From positions 1 through 12,256 of the forward strand of contig JBDZUZ010000120.1 of the NCBI GenBank assembly GCA_040255445.1: a stretch of DNA of 12,256 bases, in the 5' to 3' direction. Below, piece after piece: positions 1 through 8,543 of the stretch. Position 1 is the first letter of the stretch, and every line of letters starts with the position of its first letter. This DNA is from JBDZUZ01 sp040255445 (GTDB taxonomy: Bacteria > Planctomycetota > Phycisphaerae > Phycisphaerales > UBA1924). A program made the translations under genes and the position numbers. The notes beneath the pieces were generated by a model. The model was given only the letters and a program-made list of their open reading frames with translations, ran no database searches and was not told where the DNA came from.

Positions 1-19
1 GCCGAGCTTGGGTCGCGTT

Positions 20-2347
20 TCACCAGTCGCGGAGGGCGCCGGTCTCGCGCAGTCGAGCCTCGAGGTTCTCCAGGCGAGCACGGAGAGCGGCGTTCTCCCG
101 GGCCAGCTCCTGTGCGGTGGCGTCGCGGGTGAACTGCGTGAAGAAGACCGAGATGCGCGCGCTTCGGGCACCCGACCCGTTGACCGGGACGTTCGCCCAG
201 TCGAGGGGTTCGGCCGCGCGGGCGACGATGTGGGCAACGGGGAAACGGGCGGGATCGAGCTTCATCGCGTGGCCGGGAAGATCGCTGCTGATGAGGAGGT
301 CGCCGGGCGCGATCGGGGAAAGTCCGTCGTGGGTGGTGACGAGCATCTCGCCGTTACCGACGGCCATGACCAGGTGCGGGTTCGCGGTGCTGTGCGCAGA
401 CCCGGGCGTGAGACGACCGAGGAACGAGCCGATGCAGGCGGGGTCGTTGGCGGCGGTCGTGGCGCGAACGCCGTACACCATCTCGGCGCCGGGCCGGTCG
501 CCGAACGTCTGGTTCTGACCGGTCATGCTCAGTAGGGTGGCGTACTCGAAGTCAACCGGCGCTGTCGCGTAGTGTGAGCCCGTGAACGGGTTGTAGGACA
601 CGACGGTTCCGGCGGCGGAGATTCCGCCGATTTTGACGCTGTCCCGGAGGATGTCGATGACGGGGCCATCGGAGCCGATCCGGTCGAACCAGGCGATACC
701 CTGCGAGGCATTGGTGGTGGCCTGTGTGACGTAGAGCGAGCCGGGCCCGGCCGGGTTGTTGAAGGAGCCCTGTCCGGCCGTGATCGCGCCCTGCAGGAAC
801 GTATTTGCGAAGATATTGAAATCACCGCCCGCGCCGACGGAGAGTCGCGGGGTAAATGTAGTGCCGTTGAACGAACCGATGCGGAACTGCTGCCCGGCGG
901 GCCACGTAAGCGCCTGCGCTCCGCCCAGGAGATGCACCGGACCGTCGACATGCAGGAGGGCGATCGGGTTCGTCGTGCCGATCCCGACGAAGCCGGTCGG
1001 CCCATCGATCGTGACATAGTCGTCGAAGCTGGTGCCGTCGGAGCGTGAGACAAAGAGCTTTGGAGCGCCATTGACACCGAAGTTGAAGCCGTGCTGGGCT
1101 TCGGTCCGCTTGAGCAGGACATCGACGTTGACGCCGTTGCGGGCGATGTGCAGATCGGCGAACGGGCTACCGGTCCCGATCCCGGTGTCACCGTCGGCGG
1201 CGATCGTGAAGCGTCCGTTGAAATCGAGCGTTGTGGTGTTGATCTCGCCGATCTGAAACGCCCGGCCGGTGGGATAGCTGATCTCGTGGGTCGTGCTGGC
1301 GACATGCATCGGACCAACGACATGCAGACGCTCGAGCGGCGCGGTCGTCCCAACTCCGACATTGCCCCCATCGTCGACGGAGAGGCGTGCCGTTCCGGCG
1401 ACGAGGTCGCGCAGCAGAAACTTCCCGGCGCCGTCGGCGTTGCCCGATGCGGTGGCGAGCAAAGACCAGGCTCGGCCGCCGGCGCCCAGGGGCTGCATCG
1501 TGATGTTCAGACCGGACGCGTTGCTCGAGCGCAGAACAACGGGCGTGAAGTCGGGGGTGGTAATCACTTGATTGGCGGTGAGATCGTTGGTCGCGTTGCG
1601 CCGGGCGATCGATGCGGGCAACCGCGCATCGGCGAGGGTGCCGCTGACAACCGCCGAGGCGTCATGGGTGTGAACGACCCCGGCGAATGCTGTGCTGTCG
1701 AGGCCGTCGAGGAGATCGGCGTTCAGATTGGCGACGCGGCCGTTGGCCGCGACGACGAACGGGGCGCCGTTGCTCGCGAACGTCGGCGGCGATGTGAAGG
1801 TCTTGAGCCCCGAGAAGGTTTGCGCGCCGGTGAGGAATGAGACGTTGGGACTGAGGCGGGCATCGGGGAGAGTGCCGGTGAGGTTGGTAGCGCTGGTATA
1901 AAAGGCGGGCGGCTGGCCGTTGAGCAACAAGGCATCGCCCGCCGACAACGCGTGCACGGCGTACGGAGTCGCGGTGAGCGGCAGCCGCGCTGCGAGCACC
2001 GTGAAGCCTTCCGTCTGGGCGCACGATCCGCCCGCATCCGTGCGCACGGCGATCTCGAGGAATCTCGCTGCGCCGCCGAAGACCGGGCCGAAATTGAGCA
2101 GCACCGCGAAGCGACCCTGGTCGATGCTCTGACCGTCGATACAGAGTGTCTGACCGACCTGTCCGCCGCCGATCGCGGCGTCGAAGAGCCGGAACCGGAG
2201 GTCGAACGCGCCCGTGGCGGGCTGACCGTCGGTGAGCAACTCCCCCTGGTAGCTGAAGGTTGTATCGATCTGGGCGGTCGCGAGGCTTGCCAAGCCAGCG
2301 ATCGCGGCCACGGGAACGGCACGGAGGAACGAGGCGAGCAGCGTCAT
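20..2347 (-). CDS. Secreted surface protein with tail-fibre-like repeats
   Basis: A 775-aa protein probably exported and surface-exposed; its function is unknown. The ATG at 2347 is preferred over the longer frame because GGGGAGG lies just upstream of it and a signal peptide follows (hydrophobic residues about 5-22, possible cleavage after ATA near 25). Residues 30-135 carry FSYQGELLTDGQPATG and LPLTATPYAVHAL, an opening seen in many bacterial surface proteins. Residues 207-230 (LNADLLDGLDSTAFAGVVHTH) resemble phage tail-fibre repeats. Three VGIGT-type repeats follow, near residues 330-343, 388-400 and 454-467, each ending in LHV or LHI. The C-terminal part has GDLLISSDLPGHAMK (682-696), then a predicted coiled coil (744-770, ELARENAALRARLENLEARL). 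The closest known parallels are tail fibres and adhesins, so adhesion or a matrix role is an inference. No phage genes lie nearby, so a prophage origin is unlikely. The 3' end is complete. Confidence 0.85.
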   Translation of the reverse strand: MTLLASFLRAVPVAAIAGLASLATAQIDTTFSYQGELLTDGQPATGAFDLRFRLFDAAIGGGQVGQTLCIDGQSIDQGRFAVLLNFGPVFGGAARFLEIAVRTDAGGSCAQTEGFTVLAARLPLTATPYAVHALSAGDALLLNGQPPAFYTSATNLTGTLPDARLSPNVSFLTGAQTFSGLKTFTSPPTFASNGAPFVVAANGRVANLNADLLDGLDSTAFAGVVHTHDASAVVSGTLADARLPASIARRNATNDLTANQVITTPDFTPVVLRSSNASGLNITMQPLGAGGRAWSLLATASGNADGAGKFLLRDLVAGTARLSVDDGGNVGVGTTAPLERLHVVGPMHVASTTHEISYPTGRAFQIGEINTTTLDFNGRFTIAADGDTGIGTGSPFADLHIARNGVNVDVLLKRTEAQHGFNFGVNGAPKLFVSRSDGTSFDDYVTIDGPTGFVGIGTTNPIALLHVDGPVHLLGGAQALTWPAGQQFRIGSFNGTTFTPRLSVGAGGDFNIFANTFLQGAITAGQGSFNNPAGPGSLYVTQATTNASQGIAWFDRIGSDGPVIDILRDSVKIGGISAAGTVVSYNPFTGSHYATAPVDFEYATLLSMTGQNQTFGDRPGAEMVYGVRATTAANDPACIGSFLGRLTPGSAHSTANPHLVMAVGNGEMLVTTHDGLSPIAPGDLLISSDLPGHAMKLDPARFPVAHIVARAAEPLDWANVPVNGSGARSARISVFFTQFTRDATAQELARENAALRARLENLEARLRETGALRDW

Positions 2348-2452
2348 GGGCGGACCTCCCCTTAGAGACCCTTCCCAGACTATCCGCCAGCGGTCGCCCC
2401 GCAAGGAGAGTTTGCGAGCGCAGCACCGGGATCTAAGCGGCTGGAAAGCAAA
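2348..2452 (-). promoter_or_regulatory. Leader of the surface-protein gene
   Basis: This stretch lies between the atpD terminator and the ATG of the surface-protein gene. The Shine-Dalgarno GGGGAGG sits about 7 bases before the ATG and decides the start. Because a strong terminator closes atpD, the gene should have its own promoter here. I see only weak -10 candidates (for example GATAGT on the minus strand near 2380) and no convincing -35, so no promoter is placed. Confidence 0.4.
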
Positions 2453-2479
2453 AAGGCCGGCCCTGTGGGGGCCGGCCTT
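2453..2479 (-). terminator. Rho-independent terminator after atpD
   Basis: A perfect 11-bp stem (2453-2463 with 2469-2479, core AAGGCCGGCCC) closes a 5-base loop. Read on the minus strand it is followed directly by TTTTTGCTTT, a textbook U-run. It lies 36 bases past the atpD stop codon and closes a transcript with atpD as its last gene. Confidence 0.93.
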
Positions 2480-2515
2480 CGGGGTTAGTCGTGCGATCTG
2501 TCGCGGCCGGACTGC

Positions 2516-3955
<1,440 letters not shown>

Positions 3956-4046
3956 GGATGGTCCTCAGAATCTGGTCGGAAACACGCGCCCGGCACGGGC
4001 TGGGCCAAGGAGGCGGAAGGATAGCTCCGCGGAGGTGGGGATGCCA

Positions 4047-4073
4047 CAAGCCCGCGCGGTCGGCGCGGGCTTG
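4047..4073 (-). terminator. Hairpin between the secretin-like gene and atpD
   Basis: An 11-bp perfect stem (4047-4057 with 4063-4073, CAAGCCCGCGC) closes a 5-base loop 30 bases past the stop of the secretin-like gene. On the minus strand it is followed by TGGCATCCCC, so there is no U-run. It may be a U-poor terminator or a structure in the atpD leader. If it does not terminate, atpD could be read from the upstream genes. Confidence 0.5.
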
Positions 4074-4103
4074 CAGGGGGTCGATTTCGGGGGCGATGGG
4101 TGG

Positions 4104-5141
4104 TCAGCGGGTGCCGCCGCGGCCGGAGCCTCCACCCGAACCGCCACCCGAGCCGCCGCGGCCGGTGCCGCCCGCGGCCGGGCCGGCCTCGCCGCCGGAG
4201 AGCCGACGGGCGCGGGCGGTGAAGACGATCGTGAGGTCGCCCTCCCCACCGCCGATCACGGCGATGACGGTGGGCTGATCGGGCGGGAGGGGGAGCTGGG
4301 AGGTGATGGTCTGTTCGCTGACCTGGGGCAGGCCGATGTTGAGCTGGCTGGGCCCGCCGCGGCTATCGCCCGTGGCGGGGTTGGAGGACGGCTGGATGTC
4401 GGTGTGGAGGAGGGTGCCCGAGAGGGAGAGCTCGACGGGGCCGTCTCCCCCACTGCTCGGGTTCAGCGTCACCTGGGCGACGAAGCCGGACTTGGCGGTT
4501 GCGGTGATGCTCTGGTAGCCGACCGCGTTGTCGGCGACGACGGGGGACCAGGCGGAGATGTAGGTGCGGGATTGGAGGGCGGAGAGCGTGGCGGGCGTCT
4601 GGCCGCGGACGCTTTGGCGGATGCGGAGGACGGGGGTGCCGGAGGCGGGGTCGAAGCGTTCGCCCAGCGCGGGGCCGGCGCCCTCGACGGCGGTGAGGAC
4701 GAGTTCGAGGTCGAAGGTGCCCGCGGCGACCGCGCGGAGCTGGGAGAGGACCTCCTCGAACTGCTGGTGCGAGGAGGAGCTGCCGCGGACGCCGTAGAGG
4801 TCGCCTTGGACGAACGCCACGAGGAGGTCGGATGCGGCGAGAAGGTTCTCGATCATGTCCGTGGCGGTGTCGGTGACGACGTTCGCGACGATGTTCACCT
4901 CGGAACCGAAGGGGTCGCCGCTGAGCTTGGGTGTGAGGATGAGGTTGGTGGGCGCGGCCGGCGTGCGGAGGCGCGAGAGGGTGTCGCGGAGGTCGTAGAT
5001 GCGGAGGATGTCGGAGTCGTCGGCGGGTTGAGACACGGTGATGACGGGGAGGGTGGTGAGTGCCGGCGTCGTGGGCGCGGCGGCGGCGATAGAGGTTGAG
5101 GCGAGGGCGGCGGTGATGAGCGCGGTGATGGTGCGGGGCAT
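4104..5141 (-). CDS. Secreted secretin-like protein with Gly-rich tail
   Basis: A 345-aa exported protein of unknown function. It has a clear signal peptide (MPRTITALITAALASTSIAA, cleavage around 21-22) and a good Shine-Dalgarno (AGGAG, 7 bases before the ATG). ILRIYDLRDTLSRL (45-58) and SSHQQFEEVLSQLRA (123-137) recall the N-terminal domains of secretins, where a YDVRDLL-type strand is followed by a HxQxExLLxxLR helix. The stretch 199-246 (VGYQSITATAKSGFVAQVT, then a PVELSLSG strand) also recalls the start of a secretin core, but the protein is too short for a pore. The last 30 residues are almost all Gly, Ser and Arg. It lies 92 bases after the anti-sigma gene with a heptamer repeat between, and it may share that operon. 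The secretin link is by eye and could be superficial. Confidence 0.82.
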   Translation of the reverse strand: MPRTITALITAALASTSIAAAAPTTPALTTLPVITVSQPADDSDILRIYDLRDTLSRLRTPAAPTNLILTPKLSGDPFGSEVNIVANVVTDTATDMIENLLAASDLLVAFVQGDLYGVRGSSSSHQQFEEVLSQLRAVAAGTFDLELVLTAVEGAGPALGERFDPASGTPVLRIRQSVRGQTPATLSALQSRTYISAWSPVVADNAVGYQSITATAKSGFVAQVTLNPSSGGDGPVELSLSGTLLHTDIQPSSNPATGDSRGGPSQLNIGLPQVSEQTITSQLPLPPDQPTVIAVIGGGEGDLTIVFTARARRLSGGEAGPAAGGTGRGGSGGGSGGGSGRGGTR

Positions 5142-5160
5142 GGTGGGCTCCTGGCGGAAG

Positions 5161-5209
5161 TGCTGAGGACTGAGTGCTGAGTGCTGAGGACTGAGGACTG
5201 AGGACTGAG
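5161..5209. repeat. Heptamer tandem repeat, seven units
   Basis: Seven perfect 7-bp units sit head to tail between the anti-sigma stop and the next gene. There are two variants, TGCTGAG (A) and GACTGAG (B), in the order A B A A B B B, all ending in CTGAG. Flanking bases (GCGGAAG before, TGATGGC after) depart from the pattern. The array lies in the likely transcript between two co-oriented genes. It resembles in style the short heptameric repeats (STRR) described in cyanobacteria; that is an analogy only. Confidence 0.93.
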
Positions 5210-5233
5210 TGATGGCGGATGGTGGGGTTGGGC

Positions 5234-6082
5234 TTAGCCGCCGCGGGCGAGGCCGTAGCTGGCGATCCAGCCGCGGAGTTCGGGGCGGGCGGCGAGGGTT
5301 TCGGCGGCGGCGTTGAGCTGTGTGGGGAGGCTGTTGTGTTCGCGGAGGGTGCGGAGGGTTTCGAAGGCGATGGTGCGTTGCTCGCCGCGGATGGCCCAGG
5401 CGAGTGCGGTTTCGAGGCGCTGCTCGGGCGGGAGGTTGTTGATGACTTCGCGTGCGGAGGGGGCGGCGGCGGGGGCGCGGGGGGCTGCGCTCGCGACGCG
5501 GACGGGTGCCGGAACATCGCTTGGTATCGGTGCTGAGCGGGTGTTGCGGCGAGTCGGTCGCGGCTCGGTGGGTGATGCGGAGTCGTCGTTTGTTGGGCGC
5601 GGCTTGGAAGCGAGCTTGATTTCGACGACGACGAGGTTGTGCGCGGGATTGACGGGGTCGATAGCGGCGAACTCGTTTGCGGCTGATTCGTGCGCGGTTG
5701 TGTCGGTCGCGTCGCCGGGCGGATACATGTCGTGAGCGAGCGGGCCGCCGCGGTCGGTGGGGCGTGCGGTGTTGAGGTAGGGCCAGAGGTTGATGGCGAG
5801 CAGGAATGCGGCGGTGGTGAGTGCTGCGATGAGTGCGAGGCGGAGGGCGATGCGGGCGAGGAAGGGCGCAGCGGGGGGCGTTGTCGGCGCGGTGGTGAAG
5901 GCGAGGCGGGCGAGGGTGTCGCGGTTCTCGATGCTGTCGAGCCGCGCGGCGAGGGCGGGGTCGGATTGGATCGCCGCGGTGATGGCGGCGGCGTCGGCCT
6001 CGGGGAGGTCGTTGTCGAGGTAACGCTCGAGCTGCGCGGCCGTGATGTCGCTGGTGATGTGATCGGTCGTGTCGCTGGTCAT
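5234..6082 (-). CDS. Probable membrane anti-sigma factor
   Basis: A 282-aa single-pass membrane protein. Its ATG overlaps the stop of the ECF sigma gene (ATGA, 6079-6082), which strongly suggests translational coupling and a regulatory pair. The N-terminal cytoplasmic part has LERYLDNDLPEADAAAI (18-34) followed by DPALAARLDSIENRDTLARL (41-60), the charged helical pattern typical of anti-sigma N-termini. No CxxC or HxxxC zinc motif is visible. One hydrophobic segment follows (about 76-101, ending NLWPYL). The outer part is rich in Pro, Ala, Thr and Arg, and its last 70 residues (NNLPPEQRLETALAWAIRGE and on) look helical. GGGAGA inside the sigma gene is the likely ribosome site. Family knowledge suggests it holds the sigma factor at the membrane until an outside signal arrives; the signal is unknown. 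Confidence 0.78.
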   Translation of the reverse strand: MTSDTTDHITSDITAAQLERYLDNDLPEADAAAITAAIQSDPALAARLDSIENRDTLARLAFTTAPTTPPAAPFLARIALRLALIAALTTAAFLLAINLWPYLNTARPTDRGGPLAHDMYPPGDATDTTAHESAANEFAAIDPVNPAHNLVVVEIKLASKPRPTNDDSASPTEPRPTRRNTRSAPIPSDVPAPVRVASAAPRAPAAAPSAREVINNLPPEQRLETALAWAIRGEQRTIAFETLRTLREHNSLPTQLNAAAETLAARPELRGWIASYGLARGG

Positions 6083-6708
6083 TGGTCGTCTCCCAGCGTG
6101 CGGCGGAGGGATTCGCGGGCGAGGTGGACGTTGGCGCGGGCCGCGGCGACGGTGGTGTCGAGCGCGGCGGCGATGTCGTCGTAGCTGAGTTGTTCGATGA
6201 GGCGCATCGCGAGGGCTGCGCGCTGGCGGGGCGGGAGGAGGTCGATGGCGCGGCGGGCGCGGGCGATCTGTTCCTGCTGATCGAGGTTGTGCGCGGGCGG
6301 CGGGAAGATGGCGGAGGAGAGGCGGGAGATCGCCGCGGCGGTGTGGCGGGCGATTTCGCGGCGGAGGCCGCGGCGGCGTTCGAGCCAGAGGTTGGTCAGC
6401 GTCTGGCGGAGGTAGCCGGCGTGATCCGCGTAGTCGGGCGAGCGGTCGAGCACGCGGGCGAGGGCCTGCTGCGTAAGTTCATCGGCCTCATCGGGGTTAC
6501 CGCAGAGCGCGAGGGCGAAGCGGCGGAGGGAGGCGGTGATGAGATCCCAGTCGGGGGCGGTGGTGTCGGTCGGTGATGCGGTTGGTGTCGCGGTGCGGGC
6601 GGGGTGAGGCGGGCGTGCGTGCGGTGCATCCGCGGCGTCGGCCATGACCATCGCCAGCCAGGGGGCGGCGGTGTCGGCTCGGGTTGGCTGGAGCATGCAC
6701 ACGGTCAC
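6079..6708 (-). CDS. ECF-type sigma-70 factor
   Basis: A 209-aa RNA polymerase sigma factor of the extracytoplasmic-function type. Region 2 spans about 57-113 (LRRFALALCGNPDEADELTQ, then LARVLDRSPDYADHAGYLRQ and LTNLWLERRR). Region 4 spans about 150-203 (AIDLLPPRQRAALAMRLIEQ, LSYDDIAAALDTTVAAARAN), with a helix-turn-helix ending in HLARESLRRTL. A low-complexity N-terminal stretch of about 50 residues rich in Pro, Ala and Thr precedes region 2. The start is uncertain: the frame opens with GTG at 6708, and GTG at 6702 or ATG at 6696 fit the weak GAAGGG site better. ECF factors usually drive their own operon, so autoregulation is likely but not shown. The gene pairs with the overlapping anti-sigma gene. 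Confidence 0.87.
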   Translation of the reverse strand: MTVCMLQPTRADTAAPWLAMVMADAADAPHARPPHPARTATPTASPTDTTAPDWDLITASLRRFALALCGNPDEADELTQQALARVLDRSPDYADHAGYLRQTLTNLWLERRRGLRREIARHTAAAISRLSSAIFPPPAHNLDQQEQIARARRAIDLLPPRQRAALAMRLIEQLSYDDIAAALDTTVAAARANVHLARESLRRTLGDDQ

Positions 6709-6807
6709 GCCCTTCTAGATGACGCGGCGGGGCGGGCATCAAGTCGCGGGCGCGATTTTCCAGGTGGGTCCGGCCTCTGGTGGGGGCGATCTCCCGAGCG
6801 GCCTCCC

Positions 6808-8421
6808 CTACTTCTTCACCGCCGCGTCAACCTGATCAGCCCATTCCGCCCACTGCGCGTGGTCCATCCGGACGATCAGCGGCCAGAAGCCCGCGGCCTC
6901 ATCGATGATGACGAGGGTCGGGCGCGGGTCGACGGAGCGCTGGCCGCGTTCGTCCATCGAGACGTACTGGGGCATCACCGTGAGCATGAGCTTTTCGGGG
7001 AGGTGCACGACGCCCTCGGCGTTGTTGCGGTAGGGGCGTGTGGCGATGGTGATGTCCATCGGGCGTTGGGCAGCGCCGGGCGCGGCGTTGTGTCGCTGTA
7101 CGTGGAAGCGGGCTTCGCGGACCAGGCGCTGCGCAACGCTCGGCGAGAGGATGAAGGTGGCGACGGGGCCGAGATCGGGGTCACGCATGAGCGCGAGGCG
7201 GACGGTGTCGGGCGTTGATTCGATGATCCAGTGTGCCGCGGCGGTCTGGGCGGGGCCGAGGATGGCGACCTTGTGCTCGTTGAGGTCGAGACCGCCGGTG
7301 TGGAGCGTGATCTGCTGGGTCTCTTTCGGGGGCGGGAAGAGGGTGGACTCGAGCGCGGTGAGCAGTTTCGTGGGGTTGTGGCGTTCGTTGGTGAGGACGG
7401 CGATGGTGATGTCGGCTTCCGGGTAGCGGGCGAACTCGGCGCGGTAGCCGCGGGTGGCGCCGCCGTGGGATTGCTTCGCCGCGCCGGAAGCGGTCTGCCC
7501 CACGACCCAGCCGAGGGCGTAGTTCTGCTGGGCGGGTGTGAACATCTCGGCGAGGGAGGCTTCGCTGAGGACCTTGCCCGAGGCGAGGGCGCGGTCCCAG
7601 CGGACCATGTCTTCGGCGGTTGTGATGATGCCGCCCGCGCCGCGGAGGCCCCAGCCCCAGCCGTCGTCGAAGGTGCCGGCGGTGCGGGCGCGGGGTGTGC
7701 CATCGCCGATGACGCGGGCGGTGTGCGGGCGATTGTTCAGGTCCGCGGCATCGAGGAAGCCGGTGTCGGACATGCCGGCCTTGGCGAAGACCTCACGCTC
7801 GACGAAGTCTTCGAAGCGTTCGCCGCTGACCTTCTCGATGACCGCGGCGAGGACGATGTACCCGGCGTTGCAGTACTCGAAGTGCTCACCGGGTTTGGCG
7901 CGGCGGGCGGGGGCGAAGGCCCGCTCGACGGCATCATCGCGGTCGGGGAAGTCGAGCCGCTGGATCGAAGCGCGGTCGGACATGCCGCTGGTGTGGGTGA
8001 GGAGTTGGCGGAGGGTGATGCCGCCGTCGTCGAGCTCCTCACCCTCGATCACGCCGAAGAACTTGGAGACGCGGTCGTCGAGGTCGAGCTTCTGCTGCTC
8101 CTGCAGGCGGAGGAGTGCCGCGGCGGTGAACTGCTTGCTGACCGAGCCGATGTCGAAGAGGTGGCGGGTGGTGATCGGCTGAAGGTCATCGGGGTTGTCG
8201 ATGCCCCAGCCCGCCGCCAGGATCGGCTCGCCATCTTTGGCGACGATGATGGCGCCCCAGAACTGGCCGAGGGTTTCGCGGTGGATGGCGGATTCGAGAT
8301 CGGCGCCGCTGGGGGTGGCGGTGGGCGCGGCCGCGGGCTGGGCCGACGCCGCGGTGGATAGGGCCCATAGGACGGATAGGACCAATAGGACTTGAACGGA
8401 GCGTGGGATGATTCGCGGCAT
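6808..8421 (-). CDS. Secreted serine beta-lactamase-like hydrolase
   Basis: A 537-aa exported enzyme of the serine beta-lactamase / D-alanyl-D-alanine carboxypeptidase family (class C-like, penicillin-binding fold). The ATG at 8421 is chosen because GGGGAGG precedes it and a signal peptide follows (residues 1-27, cleavage near ASA-Q). All three catalytic motifs are visible: SVSK with the nucleophile Ser93 and Lys96, YCN with Tyr183 and Asn185, and HGG at 319-321, which takes the place of KTG. LTHTSGM (141-147) and GAGGIITTAEDM (261-272) are also typical. The hydrolase domain covers about 45-360; residues 375-537 form an extra C-terminal part I cannot assign. Likely substrates are peptidoglycan stem peptides, D-amino-acid peptides or esters; the sequence does not decide. 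No AmpR-type regulator is adjacent, so a dedicated resistance role is not supported. Confidence 0.92.
   Translation of the reverse strand: MPRIIPRSVQVLLVLSVLWALSTAASAQPAAAPTATPSGADLESAIHRETLGQFWGAIIVAKDGEPILAAGWGIDNPDDLQPITTRHLFDIGSVSKQFTAAALLRLQEQQKLDLDDRVSKFFGVIEGEELDDGGITLRQLLTHTSGMSDRASIQRLDFPDRDDAVERAFAPARRAKPGEHFEYCNAGYIVLAAVIEKVSGERFEDFVEREVFAKAGMSDTGFLDAADLNNRPHTARVIGDGTPRARTAGTFDDGWGWGLRGAGGIITTAEDMVRWDRALASGKVLSEASLAEMFTPAQQNYALGWVVGQTASGAAKQSHGGATRGYRAEFARYPEADITIAVLTNERHNPTKLLTALESTLFPPPKETQQITLHTGGLDLNEHKVAILGPAQTAAAHWIIESTPDTVRLALMRDPDLGPVATFILSPSVAQRLVREARFHVQRHNAAPGAAQRPMDITIATRPYRNNAEGVVHLPEKLMLTVMPQYVSMDERGQRSVDPRPTLVIIDEAAGFWPLIVRMDHAQWAEWADQVDAAVKK
8356..8391 (-). repeat. 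9-bp tandem repeat inside signal peptide
   Basis: Four 9-bp units of the form GTCCTATNN run head to tail on the minus strand (the last begins GCC). They are in frame and encode VLL, VLS, VLW and ALS, residues 11-22, the hydrophobic core of the hydrolase signal peptide. Each unit uses the leucine codon CTA, unusual in this GC-rich setting, which suggests the stretch arose by repeat expansion. Confidence 0.9.
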
Positions 8422-8455
8422 GTGGCCTCCCCTCGGCTGCGGTGATCTGGCTTCC

Positions 8456-8461
8456 TTTATA
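8456..8461 (-). promoter_or_regulatory. Possible -10 element of the hydrolase gene
   Basis: On the minus strand this reads TATAAA, a 5 of 6 match to the -10 consensus, 35 bases before the hydrolase ATG. No -35 match is found at 16-18 bases. It lies in the 122-bp gap between the divergent hydrolase and sucC genes, the only AT-rich spot there. Confidence 0.4.
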
Positions 8462-8543
8462 CAGGTAGGAGCGGGCTCATGGTCCCGGTTCATCGGGCGG
8501 GATGGGGCGGAAGCCGCCCGGCAGGCCGCTACCATGGCCGACC

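Noticed and set aside
20..2347. Prophage tail-fibre gene
   Set aside because: The protein has a Sec-type signal peptide, and its neighbours are housekeeping genes with no phage functions, so a cellular surface protein fits better.
6711..6745. TTGATG with TCTAGA 17 bases later as a promoter of the sigma gene
   Set aside because: Only 4 of 6 and 3 of 6 consensus matches, and it would start the transcript almost at the start codon. Too weak to list as a feature.
6808..8421. Dedicated beta-lactam resistance gene
   Set aside because: The SxxK, YxN and HxG motifs are common to many carboxypeptidases and esterases. There is no ampR-like regulator or mobile context, and the extra C-terminal domain is unlike classical AmpC.
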